NCBI GenBank assembly: GCA_963853835.1
Contig: OY970830.1
Span: forward strand, 43,691,466-43,755,465
DNA from: Calendula officinalis
Lineage: Eukaryota > Streptophyta > Magnoliopsida > Asterales > Asteraceae
DNA length: 64,000 nucleotides
Direction of reading: 5' to 3'
Part shown: positions 33,765 through 46,196 of the stretch, in pieces
How the letters are laid out: every line of letters begins with the position of its first letter
Numbering within the stretch: the stretch's first letter is position 1
Position numbers and translations under genes: made by a program
The notes under the pieces: generated by a model
What the model saw: only the letters and a program-made list of their open reading frames with translations
Told to the model about the DNA's origin: nothing
The model's database searches: none

Positions 33765-36251
33765 AAGTTTGTAACCTTTATCTTAACGACATGAGCTACA
33801 GTGGCCTTCTAGATGGGCATGTAGGTAACCAACCCCATAAAAACATCTTACGTAACCCAGATATAGTTTATGAAAAACTCTTTAATAGCGTCTCCTAGTA
33901 AAGAACACTCTGTCTCTACTTCTTGGGCAACTATGTTAGGTTTATCCCTTGCAGCACGATATTTGTGATAACGAATACGAGCATGGTAGAAAATATCACC
34001 TCCTGTATTCGAAATCATTTAATGACTTCTTGATTCAAACTGTTGTGATAAACGACAAAGAACAAATCAGTTCGTGTGAGAATGGCCATGCACTTTCCAG
34101 TTATCTCATCATGTCAAAGGACCCATAAATATCTCTCCTAAAAAGGAGGTGCAATTACCATCTTGTTATATTTCGATTCAAAATACAAATTCCTTTGTAC
34201 CCAGTAACGCCTCGTATGACAACCATATTTCAGAATTGTCTTAGACGAACCAAAGCACATTAGTCAATGTATCCTAAACCAAATACCTCAGGCCTAAGGA
34301 CAATCCTAGTGAATAATATTTTTGAACTTTTCAACCACGAAGTATTATCACGGTGGTCAATCCAATATTCGTCGAGCTCCAACAGAATATCACCGATATT
34401 TGGTTTACACAAAACTTGTGTAGCTATCTTCGAAGAACTTCGAATCTACCACCAAATATCGCGATGACGTTAACGTCCCATCGAGGCTCCCACCAAGATG
34501 AGTAGTCACGGATTTATATCTTTTGAATAAATAGACTTTTATTCATGGATATTGTAAAACATACAAATTCTGAATAACAATGATACTAACTCATGTATTG
34601 TTCCTCACTGGACATAGATACTGAATTATTACTGGATCATTACTTATTCTTTACGTTTGTGTTGATTACTTCAATAACTCTTAATTGTAACTTTTATCAC
34701 TAATTACAATTAGTCATTTCTATTAAACTAAAGACATAAGACGAGTATTTACGAATACTATTACTTTTGTCTTTTCTAGATATTGTTCATGCAACATTTA
34801 GAACATATTCTAGTCTTGCCTTTTTATATGATTCGGCAAACATAGGAGGATTGGAAAATAACTCCTTAGTTTCTTGAATCTATAAAACTTGCCTTGTAAC
34901 TAAATCTCTTTTAGCTACTTGATTTGTAGGTATTCTTACTAGTTAAAGAAATTTTCTTAAATGATTGACTTGTTCACTGGAATGTGAACATCCTATTAGA
35001 CATGCAATAATTAATCACAAGACTTGTGATCACGCTATTAGGTTTGCAATAATCTAATTACTGATCATTTATTTCTCTTAACTCTTTGGCTAACGACTTG
35101 GTAAAACCTTGTTGTTAATGTCTTAACTAACTTACTATATTCATTAGTACCTCTAGTGAATATGTTAGTCATAGCTCCCACTAAATTTTATGGAATAAAA
35201 GCATTTCTTAAACCACTACTTTTGACCTAGTCAAAATTTATAGTTTAACCTTTTAAGAATTAATCAATTATCAAAGTCATCCTTTGGATTTGCAAATATA
35301 CAACATTCCTTTTTTAAGGGAATCATGACTTTCATTGATTACTCTATCTAACAAGTATAAGACACTTGAAATGATACTTCCAATTATTAAGTGTATTAGT
35401 ATCTTTTAAGAATCTTATTTAATGCCAAAGTCATTTCTTGGATTCCTCAAATATCCATTATTCCTATTAGGGAATCATGACTTGATTAAATATTGTATTT
35501 ATTACAAGTATGAAAGACTTGCAACAATACCTATTAATTCTTAAATACTTTAATATAGTTTGTCTCTTTTAAGAGTTCATTTAATGTCTAAGTCATTTTC
35601 TTGGATTATACGAATATCCAATTATTCCTATTAAGGAATTATGACTTCATTAAATTTCTTCATTACAAGTATAAAAGACTTGTAACAATACTCTTTAAAG
35701 TTTACCTTGATTATATCCAATATAATCATACTATATTAATACTAACACTTTAAAACTTACTATCATAAGTAACCATTACTTAAGATGTTTTAAATAAGTT
35801 CAATGTACTTTGAACTTTATGCTTTTCATAAAATCTCTTAAATACTTTAGAAGAAACTTTCTAATTTCTAGTATCTAGGTATTTGAGCTATTTAGACATT
35901 CACAACAATCAAACAAGTATAAAAACATGAAATATAAAGTAAATCAAAAACTTGACTTACAATCTAGTCATAAAACCTTTACTAGTGTAATTATCACACA
36001 TGCACACACATAATATAATTCAACCATGGATTCTTTATTAAAATCAAATAAAAACTTGTTTTAATCATAATAAAAAATTATCCAACAAAAATGAAATTGT
36101 TTTACTGAATCCATAAACTACTGAATCATAAAAAAAAACTTGGTGCTTGTGGGATCATCACCATCTCATGCCGGTCACTTTCACTTTCCATCTCCTCCTG
36201 CAATAAACGATTGCAAAAGTTAGATTACTCGTAACGTACTTTACAAGTATC
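33765..36251 (-). other. AT-rich region where pol would be expected
   Basis: About 2.5 kb between gag and the polypurine tract with no domain I can recognise in either strand; short frames near 33707 and 34267 are not similar to pol. It contains degenerate tandem repeats at 35272-35745. It may be a long 3' untranslated region of a gag-only element, or unrecognisably decayed sequence. Confidence 0.5.
35272..35745. repeat. Degenerate ~155-160 bp tandem repeat (3 copies)
   Basis: Three successive copies begin at about 35272, 35426 and 35588, each with AAGTCAT, a TTGGATT motif, a run like ATTCCTATTAGGGAATCATGAC and then an ACAAGTAT...GACTTG segment. Copies are clearly diverged. Confidence 0.65.
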
Positions 36252-37162
36252 TTAAAAGTGAATAAGAAGTGTGGTTGTGTTACCTGAGGAACTTGCGTTT
36301 CCTCCACCACCACTTGCACCCTTTGGACAATTCCTTTTCCAATGCCCAGCCTCACCACACTTGAAGGACCGATTGTTGGTCCTTGTTGTGTTAGGCTTAA
36401 ACTTCTTGACCTTTTGTTTGACACTTTTACCATTTGGCACTCCTTGGTTAGGATTGGTTTTAGCCTTTCCTTTACCACCATGCCCTTTTCTCTTCTTGCC
36501 ACCACCATTGCTATTACCGATCATTAGAACATCCTTAGATTTGGTCCCCAAACTCAATTCAGCTGTCTTGAGCATGGAATGTAGCTCAGCAATGGATTTC
36601 TCCATATGATGCTATTGTAGTTGACTACGAAAGGCTTGTAGTCATCAGACAACGAATTGAGTATAGTGTCTATTGCCATTTGCAACGGTATGGGGTGACC
36701 AAGTCTAGCCAGGTGATCCATGTGTCCTTTCATTTTCATGACGTGGGCACTCACCGGCGTTCCTTTGACCATCTTGCAAGAGTTAAAGGCTCGATTGATG
36801 TCGAACCTCTCATTTCGAGCTTGCTCTTGAAATGAATCCCTAAGTTGCTGGATCATCTCAAATGCAGGCACATCCATAACTCCTGCTTGTAATTCTGGAC
36901 TCATGGTTGGTAGCATTAAACAGCTCACATCGAGCGCATCACTGACATGCTTATCATAAGCTTGCCTTGCTTCAGCTCTAGCATTAGCGGCAGGGACATT
37001 AGGTACTGCTCTCTCCAAGACATACCACTTTCTCTCATGCCTGAGCACAATGCGAAGATTGCGCTCCCAATTGAGAAAGTTTGACCCAGTCAACTTGTCT
37101 TTTTCGAGGATTGAGCGAAGTGAGAGATTGTTGGTACTTGTCGTTGTGGTTGTTGCTGCCAT
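36252..37162 (-). pseudogene. Copia gag, broken by a frameshift
   Basis: Starts at the minus-strand ATG at 37162 (MAATTTTTSTNNLSL). The first 195 or so codons look like a copia gag of the UBN2/Retrotran_gag_2 type, with LTGSNFLNWERNLRIVLRHE near the N terminus and motifs such as VSAHVMKMKGHMDHLARLG. Near 36605-36615 a one-base deletion shifts the frame; the gag sequence continues from MEKSIAELHSMLKTAELSLG to a stop at 36252. The C-terminal zinc knuckle reads SFKCGEAGHWKRNC, so the first of the three cysteines is Ser (TCC codon). Basic Lys/Asn-rich sequence precedes it. Gag forms the particle and binds RNA; here the frameshift and lost Cys suggest a dead copy. Confidence 0.85.
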
Positions 37163-39676
37163 CTACAAATTAAACCCAGTTTAATTAGTAATCATCAATA
37201 AATATTCTCTAAAATATATTATAAACCCACAATTAATATTTTAGGCCTAGGATCCATATATCACATTCTCGCCGCAAGGTTTGGGCACTTCCCGACGAGA
37301 CATGCTATTTCTGGTAGGTAACATCCTTACCGATCGTATCAAGACTTGAAACGATTCCTAGGGGTCGTAGAATCTTTAGACTTATAACTTATTATAACTT
37401 TGTACAATCTAATTGTACATTTCTAAGTTAGTAATAAAGTCTAGTATGTTTAATCTACTCAAGTACTTTTTGGGCCGGGACTCCCGATTATCACCAAAGT
37501 AGATCAGACCATCTAAAACAGTGCGATGTTATGCGCCGGGACTCCCGATTATCAAAGAACCTTACGCACCCTAACACTCACAATGATTTGAATCCAAATC
37601 TAAGGTTCTTTATCCTTACAATATGAATATCGTTGAACAAGTAAGGTGTTCCATTAGGTGGATAGTACTTAGATCTAAGATTTTCTTGGGTTTGTTTAAA
37701 ATTTGTGACTTGTTAATTCAAGAATTCAACAAGACACCTTTTTAAATCTTAAGAACTTTTCTTAAAACTTATAGTTTCAAGAATTGCGTGACTTATATGT
37801 ATACCTAAAATGAGGTGTACAAAACGTATTACTAGGTTTTGTGGGAAACCTTATCTAGAGTAAAACTTACTTGTTTTATCTTTCTTGAAAAACTTAAAAC
37901 ACTTATGTTAAACTTTCAATCTTTTTATGATCCATAGACTTGAATCATAAAACTAGTTTAACACACCTAGCTTTTCATATGTTTAATAATGAAATCAGAC
38001 ATTTGTTTTGACTTACTAGATTTCACCAAAACTTATGTCTTAGCGACACACTTATAAACATTGTGATTTTCTTGTGTAGCTCCCACTAGCTCCAACAACC
38101 ATGGTGGAACTTAAGCTAATACAATCACCGGTTTATACTTGGTGAAACTATTAAACTTATTATATAAAGACTATATATACTAATTCTTAGTTTGTTTAAA
38201 CCTTTCTTACATTTAACTTGAACTAATTAAATATAGGTTCTTGTTATTTATACTTGATCATTAATCTAGTATCTTACATGACTTGTAAAATACTTATATT
38301 ATACTTGTATAATTATCTAGTTATAATAACTTATAACTTTATACACCTTATAATACTAATATATAACTTTGTATATTTCTAGTTCACATATAATCTCAAC
38401 TTGTACAATTTCTAGTTATCATAACTTTGTACTTTCTAGTTTTGATTATATAATTAACTTATACAATATCTAGTTATATTATTTAGCCTTTAAGATCAAA
38501 ATAACATTATCTTTTAATGTTCCATTTAATCTTTTATTTAATATATATATACATAATTATTTTCTTTTAAATAAACTTGTAATCATTCTAATAAGAATAT
38601 TACATCTAATTTATATGTATTTTAAGTTGAACTAATTAAAATACGTATAAACTACTTTATTTATTAAAATTCATTTTACCTTTTAAATATATAAAAAATC
38701 CGAAATATATATAAATACATCTTGTTAATTTCTTGAACTAAAAATTAACACTACTTTTAATTCTCATTATGTAGTCTACCCTAATCTTGTTCTTGATCAA
38801 TCAAAACTAGGGTTTTGACTTTCTTGATAAAAAAACATTATTTATCAAATATTAATTCTAATCAATCCTATTTAAACAATAAACTTTATTTAAATTCTGA
38901 GATAAATTATAAACTTAATGAATTTATTTAAACTTTTTAATTTAAACCCTATAGACAATAAACTTTGTCTAGATTTCTAGGTTTAAAGAACTAGTCTTTA
39001 ATAAATCTACTAAGATAATAATTAAACCTATAAAACATAAACTTGTTTAATTATCTAGGTTTTATATTATTAACCTAATTAATTCTTTTAAATCATTAAA
39101 CTTGAACTAGTTTAATGTTCTAGGGTTTTAGATTCCATCTAGGGTTTTTCGAAAATTCCTTAAAGTCTAGGAAACTTTTCCACCAATTAAACTAGGCTAG
39201 TTTAACAAACTTGGTGTCCAAGCAACCTCCTTGATCACGAAATCTTTGAGAAAAGGAAAGAAATCCTTTTTGATCAATTAAACCAAATCTTGGTTTAACA
39301 TACTTGATCCTAGATTTTGAAGATCATTTAATTAAGGAAAGAATCCTCTTGATCTAATTTTTTCACAATCTTGATCCTAGGGTTCCTCCTAAATTTCGAA
39401 AATTCTAGGGTTAGGGAAAAGAAGCCTTTTGATCAATTAAACAAAAATTGTTTAATGTTCATGATCCTAGGGTTCTTTTACCCTTACACAAAATTTCTAG
39501 GGCTTTCTAGAATCCTTTTGACCAATTAAACTTAATCTAGTTTAACATACTTGTTCCTAGGGTTCTTACCCTTTTCGTGAATTAAGAAGGAGAAGAAAAA
39601 AGATGGAACAAAAAAAAACTTAATAAAAATTTAAACAAACAAACTTTGTTAATCTAGTTTAGATCTCTAAACCAAT
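37163..39676 (-). other. Long AT-rich leader of the gag-only copia element
   Basis: No coding signal. Contains two nearby copies of CGGGACTCCCGATTATCA (about 37478 and 37541) and, at about 39110-39550, a degenerate series of units with GATCAATTAAAC, TAGTTTAA and CCTAGGGTTCT. A 2.5-kb leader is long for a copia element. Confidence 0.5.
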
Positions 39677-39688
39677 GCTCTGGTACCA
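39677..39688 (-). other. Primer-binding site of the minus-strand copia element
   Basis: Minus-strand TGGTACCAGAGC, one base off the usual initiator tRNA-Met complement TGGTATCAGAGC, adjacent to the LTR end at 39690. This fixes the element's orientation. Confidence 0.8.
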
Positions 39689-39689
39689 C

Positions 39690-40196
39690 TGAAGGGTTTC
39701 ATTGATACTGATTGACCACTTGGGTCAACCTCCTAGTCACTTGGTTCGAACCATACTAACCAAGAACATGAACTTGTTCTTGACCGGTTAAAACCAAGTA
39801 GCTGATTTAATCCGTAAATGCGGAACTGAGATTAAACCTAATCCTTAAACCCTAAAGGATTGGGATCTTGGAAATCTAGATTAGATTAACAATGGAAGAA
39901 ACCTTGTACGAAATCCCAAACACATACACACACTTGTGTGTATTTCGACCAACACCAAGAACCCTAGGGTTCTTGGGTTCGAATTCGGCCAAGAGGGGGA
40001 GAAGGGAGAAAAGGTTTTCTCAAAACATACCTTAGATTAATGCTTAAGATAGATCCACTGATGATGAACAAATCGAGCGATCTTCTAGTTGATCTAAGCA
40101 ATGAACTTGATATTCGAATCTTCAAGACTTGAAGAACACGAAGAACACGAAGAACGAAGAACACCAAGACTTGGTGTCTTGCTCTATTCGGCCGAA
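39690..40196 (-). repeat. 5' LTR of the minus-strand copia element, U3 lost
   Basis: Matches 32623-33110 of the complete LTR, then stops at GGCCGAA. The missing part is U3, including the TATA box, so this copy has lost its own promoter. Near the break there are local duplications: GAAGAACAC repeated, and GAACACCAAGACTT appearing again at 40196-40209 just before heptamers begin. Confidence 0.85.
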
Positions 40197-40214
40197 GAAC
40201 ACCAAGACTTCGAA

Positions 40215-42674
40215 TCTTCAGCCTTCAGCCTTCAGCCTTCAGCCTTCAGCCTTCAGCCTTCAGCCTTCAGCCTTCAGCCTTCAGCCTTGAGCCTTCAGCC
40301 TTGAGCCTCGAGCCTTGAGCCTTGAGCCTTCGAGCATTGAGCCTTGAGCCTTGAGCGTTGACCCTTGAGCCTTGAGCCTTGGCCCGTGAGCCTTGAGCCT
40401 TGAGTCTTGAACCTTAAACTTGAACCTTGAGCCTTGTGCCTTGACCCTTGAGCCTTGAGCCTTGACCCGTGAGCCTCGATCCTTGAGTCTTGAACCTTGA
40501 GCCTTGAGCCTTGAGCCGTGACATTTGACCCTTTATTCTTGAGCATTGAGTCGGGAGCCTTGAGCCATGAGCCTTGAGCCTTGAGCCTTGAGCCCTGAGC
40601 CTTTGAGCATTGACACTTAGAGTTGAGCCTTGAGCCATGTGCCTAGAGCTAGAGCCTTGAGCCTTGAGCCTTGAGCCTTGAGCCTTGAGCCTTGGGCCTT
40701 GAGCCTTGGGCCTTGGGCCTCGGGCTTTGGGCCTTGGGCCTTGAGCCTTGTGCCTTTAGCCTTGAGCCTTGAGCCTTGAGCCTTGAGCCTTGAGCCTTGA
40801 GCCTTGAGCCTTGATCCTTGAGCCTTGACCCTTTAGCCTTGAGCCTTGAGCCTGGAGCCTGGAGCCTTGAGCCTTGAGCCTTTACCCATGACCATTGAGC
40901 CTTGAGCCTTGAGCCTTGACCGTTGAGCCTTGAGCCTTGAGCGTTTGGCCTTGAGCCTTCAGCCTTCAGCCTTCAGCCTTCAGCCGTCAGCCTTCAGCCT
41001 TGAGCCATGAGCCTTGAGCCTTGAGCCTTGAGCTTTGAGCCTTGAGCCTTCAACCTTGACCCTTGACACTTGACCATTGAGCCTTGAGCATTGAGCATTG
41101 AGCCTTGAGCCTTGAGCCTTGCGCCTTGAGCCTTGAGCCTTGACCCTTAACCCTTGAGCCTTGAGACTTGAGTCTTGAGCCTTGAGTCTTGAGCCTTGAG
41201 CCTTGAGCCTTGAGCCTTGACCCTTTAGCCCTTACCCTTGACCCTTGACCCCTGACCCTTGACCCTTCACCCTTCATCCTTGAGCCTTGAGCCTTGAGAC
41301 TTAAGCCTTGAGCCTTGACCCTTGACCCCTGACCCTTGACCCTTGACCCTTTACCTTTGACCCCTTGACCATTGACCCTTCACCCTTCGTCCTTGAGCCT
41401 TGAGCCTTAAGCCTTGAGCCTTGAGCCTTGAGCCTTGAGCCTTGAGCCTTGTGCCTTGAGCCTTGAGCCTTTGAGCCTTGGTCCTTGAACCTTGTTCCTT
41501 GACCCTTGAACCTTGAGACTTGAAACATGAGCCTTGAGCCTTGAGCATTGAGCCTTGAGCCTTGAGCCTTGAGCATTGCGCCTTGAGCCTTGAGCCTTGA
41601 TATTTGACCCTTGATTCTTGAGCGTCGAGCCGGGAGCCTTAAGCCTTGAGCCTTGAGCCTTGAGCCTTTGAGCTTTGAGCCTTGAGACTTGAGCCTCGAG
41701 CCTTGAGTGTTGAGCTAGAGCCTTGAGCCTTGTGCCTTGTGCCTTGAGCCTTGAGCCTTGAGCCTTGAGCCTTGAGCCTTGAACCATGAGCCTTAAGCAT
41801 TGACTCTTGACCCTTGACCCTTGACTGTTGAGCCTTGAGCCTATAGCCTTGAGCCATGAGCCTTGAGCCTTGAGCCTTGAGCCTTGAGCCGTGAGCCTTG
41901 AGCCTTGAGCCTTGAGCCTTGAGCCTTGAGCCTTGAGCCTTGAGCCTTGAGCCTTGAGCCTTGAGCCTTGAGCCTTGAGCCTTGAGCCTTGAGCCTTGAG
42001 CATTGAGCATTTGAGCGCTAGCCTTGAGCCTTGAGCCTTGAGTCTTGAGCTTGAGCCTTGAGCCTTGAGCGTTGAGCCTTGAGCCTTGAGCCTTGAGCAT
42101 TGAGCCTTGAGCCTTGACGCTTGACCCTTGCGCCTGAAGACTTGAGACGTGAGCCTTGAGCCTTGAGCCTTGAGCCTTGATCCTGGAGCCTTAAGGCTTG
42201 AGCCTTAAGCCTTGATCCTTGAGCCTTGAGCCTTGAAGCTTGATCCTTGACTCTTGACCCTTGTGGCTTGCGTCTTGAGCCTTGCGCCTTGAGCCTAGAG
42301 CATTGAGCCTTGTGCCTTGAGACTAGAGCATTGACAATTGAGCCTTCAACCTTTAGTCTTGAGCCTTGAGCCTTGAGCCTTGAGCCTTGAGCCTTGAGCC
42401 TTGAGCCTTGAACCTTGAGCCTTGACCCGTGAGCCTTGAGCCTTGAGACTTGAACCTTGAGCATTGAGCCTTGATCCTTAAGCCTTGACCCTTCTGCCTT
42501 GACCCTTCTGCCTTGACCCTTCTGCCTTGACCCTTCAGCCTTGATCCTTGAGCCTTGATCCTTCTGCCTTGACCCTTCAGCCTTGAGCCTTGAGCCTTAA
42601 GCCTTGACCCTTCAGCCTTGAGCCTTGACCCTTGACCCTTGAACGTTGACTTTCAGCCTTGAGCCTTGAGCCTT
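40215..42674 (+). repeat. Heptamer satellite array, segment 3
   Basis: Begins with a very uniform run of about ten CCTTCAG units and then becomes mixed CCTTGAG-type repeats in the same orientation as segments 1 and 2. Further CCTTCAG blocks are near 40950 and 42540. It ends at a sharp border with an unrelated satellite at about 42675. Reverse-strand frames here are repeat artefacts. Confidence 0.95.
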
Positions 42675-44083
42675 AAGGTGAAATACAAAATTATTCTATA
42701 TCACCAACTTATACATATGCACATACACACATATACATATCAACACATGTACATCTATTTATATTAGAATGAGAGAACTCTTGTTAGAATTTGTTTCAAC
42801 AATAATATGTGTGCATGTAAGTATATATACTTGTAACATGATAAAATGAATGTCCTTCATGTATAATGATGTTGTGAAAATTCTTGAAATAGAAAATGAT
42901 GTGTAAGCCTTAAAAAAAAACCAATTCTAATTTTTGGAAATCCCTAAGAAATGTGTAGGAAGTTCCGAGGGATTTCATAGGGAGATTATAAATCCCTCGG
43001 AAATGTATAGGAATTTCCAAGGGATTTCCTAGGTAGTTCCTAAATCCCTCGGAAATATGTAGGAATTTCCGAGGGATTTCATAGGGAATATTTTGTTTTT
43101 TCCTTTTTCAACGTCCAAATGTAATTTTTTCCGTCTCTTATTTTGTAAAACTTGATGACATACCGAATTATTCTATATCACCAACTTAAACATATGCACA
43201 CACACATATACATATCAACACATATATATCGATTTATATTAGAATGAGAGACTACTGTTAGAGTTTATTTCAACAATGATACATGTGCATGTAAGGATAT
43301 ATAACTTGTAACATGATAAAACGAATGTCCTTCATGTATAATGATATTGTGAAAATTGTGAAACAAGAAAATGATGTATAAGCCTTAAATAAAAAGAAAA
43401 CGAATTCTAATTGTTGGAAATCCCTAGGAAATGTGTATGAAGTTCCGAGGGATTTCCTAGGGAGATTTTAAATCCGTCAGAAATGTGTAGGAATTTCCGA
43501 GGGATTTCCTAGGTTGTTTCTAAATCCTTCAGAAATGTGTTGGAATTTCCGAGGGATTTCCTAGGGAATATTTTGTTTTTTCCATTTTCAAGGTCCAAAT
43601 GTAATTTTTTCCGTCTCTTATTTTGTAAAACTTGATGACATTCGAAATTATTCTATATCACTAACTTAAATAGATGCACACACACATATACATATCAACA
43701 CATATATATATATATATATATCGATTTATATTAGAATGAGAGAAGTACTGTTAGAGTTTGTTTCGACAATGATATGTTTGCCTGTAAGTATATATAACTT
43801 GTAACATAATAAAACGAATGTCCTTCATGTATAATGATATCGTGAAAATTGTGGAACAAGAAAATGATGTATAACCCTAAAAAAAACCAATTTTAATTGG
43901 TTGAAATCCCTATGAATTGTGTAGGAAGTTCCGAGGGATTTCCTAGGGAGATTTTAAATCCCTCAGAAATGTGTAGGAATTACCGATGGATTTCTTATGG
44001 AGTTTCTAAATCCCACAGAAGTGTGTAGGAATGTCCGAGGGAGTTCCTAGGAATTTTGAGTTTTTTCCGTTTTCATGGTCCAA

Positions 44084-45066
44084 GGTTGCGGGGCTGTCGA
44101 GATGCTTCCTTGCAGAACCCGGCTGTAACTCAATAGAGTGGGTAGGAAACCTTGTAAAGGCGAGCGAGAATAGCCGAAGCTGATAACCCAATTGAATCAG
44201 CTCTTTAAGGAGGAATTCCCTTTGTTATTGGAATGAGGCGGAAGCTCCACGTACAGTTTTGAAGCCGAGCCTTTCCAGCAATGGGGCCTAGGGACCGTTA
44301 TGATGATTGGTTTAGGTACGGCGGCCTATACGCTCTTCAACCAGGACTTGAAATTCCATTCAGCCCATAAGCCCGGAAGCTCGAAAGCGCATCAACAAGT
44401 GCCTTAGAGTCACATTGAACCTGAGCAAAAAGCTTGGTTCCAAGAAAAAGAATGAAACCTGGCGAAAAAGAAATGAACACTTTGCTGAGGAACGAAGCTT
44501 CGTATGATGAACTGAATTACCTAACGAATCTTCTGTAATTCTTGCAAAGAAATAAGGCGTCTTCTCAATAAAGAAGTAAGAAAGTTCGACCAGAACGCTC
44601 ATGCAACCATGGTACTAAGGAAACTACTATAGATCTTCGCCCACAGTCGTGTTTTTTATTTTCTCTCTGACCGTCAACTTGCTTGATTTACTAACCTCGT
44701 GTTCTCATCCACTTGAAGGTCTCCTAACGCAGAAGAGGGGTGCTTTAGCTGTTGGGACTTGAAGGATTTTATAATCTTAAGAGCTGCAAGTCAGGATAGA
44801 CAAGAAGGCACTGATTGGTTTGGATTTATAGAGGTCTTTGTCTTTGCAACGGAAATTATAGATTGAAACCAAAAAAACTGTGACCTAAGATAAGGAACAG
44901 TAGAAGCAGGGACTTAGAGACTAGCATTCGATTGTGAGCATCTTTCGATTGAGTAGGTCAGGAAAGAGACAAGAGGCGATTATCCCTCACCTATCAAGGA
45001 AGTTGGTGAAGTTATTTTCCTTATAACACCATTTTGCTTATGTAATACTCTAGCGTAAACTTCTTA
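44084..45066. other. Organelle-like insertion in the satellite (probable NUMT)
   Basis: About 980 bp of complex, higher-GC sequence interrupts one monomer after GGTCCAA; the monomer resumes at ATTTTTCC. It includes TGAGGCGGAAGCTCCACGTA followed by CAGTTTTGAAGCCGAGCC (44233-44270), which resembles the domain V/VI end of plant mitochondrial group II introns, and long stretches of the style seen in plant mitochondrial intergenic DNA. No intact gene. From the recalled look of such sequences I infer nuclear mitochondrial DNA; which locus it came from I cannot say. A plastid or other nuclear source is not excluded. Confidence 0.5.
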
Positions 45067-45830
45067 CATTTTTCCATCTCATACTTTTTGTAAAACATGA
45101 TGACATACAAAATTATTCTATATCACCAACTTATACATGTGCACACACATATGCATATCAACACATATACATCGATTTATATTAGAATGAGAGAACTATC
45201 ATTAGAATTTGTTTCAGCGGTGATATGTGTGCATGTAAGTATATATAACTTGTAACATGATAAAACGAATGTCCTTCATGTATAATGATGTTGTGAAAAT
45301 TCTGGAAAGAGAAAATGATGTATAAGCCTTAAAAAAAGAAAACCAATTCTAATTGTAGGAAATGTGTAGGAAGTTTCGAGGGATTTCCTAAGTAGTTCCT
45401 AATTCCTCGGAAATGTGTAGGAATTTCCGAGGGATTTCCTAGGGAATATATATTCTTTTTTTCCTTTTTCAAGGTTCAAATGTAATTTTTTCCGTCTCAT
45501 ATTTTGTAAAACTTGATGACATACAAAATGATTCTATATCACCAACTTATACATATGCACACACACATATAAATATCAACACATATACATCGATTATATT
45601 AGAATGAGAGAACTACCATTAGAGTTTGTTTCAACAAGCATATGTGTGCATGTAAGTATATATAACTTATAACATGATAAAATGAATGTCCTTCATGTAT
45701 AATGATATTGTGAAAATTGTGGAACAAGAAAATGATGTATAAGCCTTAAAAAAAGGAAAACCAATTCTAATTGTTGGGAAATCCCTAGGAAATGTGTATG
45801 AAGTTCCGAGGGATTTCCTAGGGAGATTTT

Positions 45831-45868
45831 AAATCCCTCGGAAATGTGTAGGAATTTCCGAGGGATTT
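45831..45868. repeat. Example perfect hairpin in the satellite monomer
   Basis: Arms AAATCCCTCGGAAAT (45831-45845) and ATTTCCGAGGGATTT (45854-45868) are perfect inverse complements with an 8-base loop. The same hairpin, intact or with one or two changes, recurs once or twice in nearly every monomer. Neighbouring GAGGGATTT units also pair with AAATCCCTC in other registers. Confidence 0.85.
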
Positions 45869-46055
45869 CCTAGGTTGTTTCTAAATCCTTTGGAAATGTG
45901 TAGGAATTTCCGAGGGATTTCCTAGGGAATATTTTGTTTTTTCCGTGTTCAAGGTCCAAATGAAATTTTTTCCGTCTCTTATTTTGTAAAACTTGATGAC
46001 ATTCAAAATTATTCTATATCACTAACTTAAACATATGCACACACACATACATATC

Positions 46056-46196
<141 letters not shown>

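Larger units (their letters stand above)
32623..40196 (-). mobile_element. Ty1/copia-type element with gag only (non-autonomous)
   Basis: On the minus strand the order is: truncated 5' LTR (39690-40196), PBS, 2.5-kb leader, broken gag, 2.5-kb AT-rich region, polypurine tract, complete 3' LTR (32623-33749). I find no protease, integrase, reverse transcriptase or RNase H. This matches the non-autonomous TR-GAG type (terminal repeats plus gag), although an old deletion of pol is also possible. It would need enzymes from a related autonomous element. Confidence 0.8.

Noticed and set aside
36271..36609. Plus-strand Leu/Pro-rich frame
   Set aside because: Antisense to the copia gag, which has clear gag and zinc-knuckle similarity.
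44084..45066. Expressed gene within the organelle-like insertion
   Set aside because: Only short frames, no intact domain, and it sits inside a satellite monomer.
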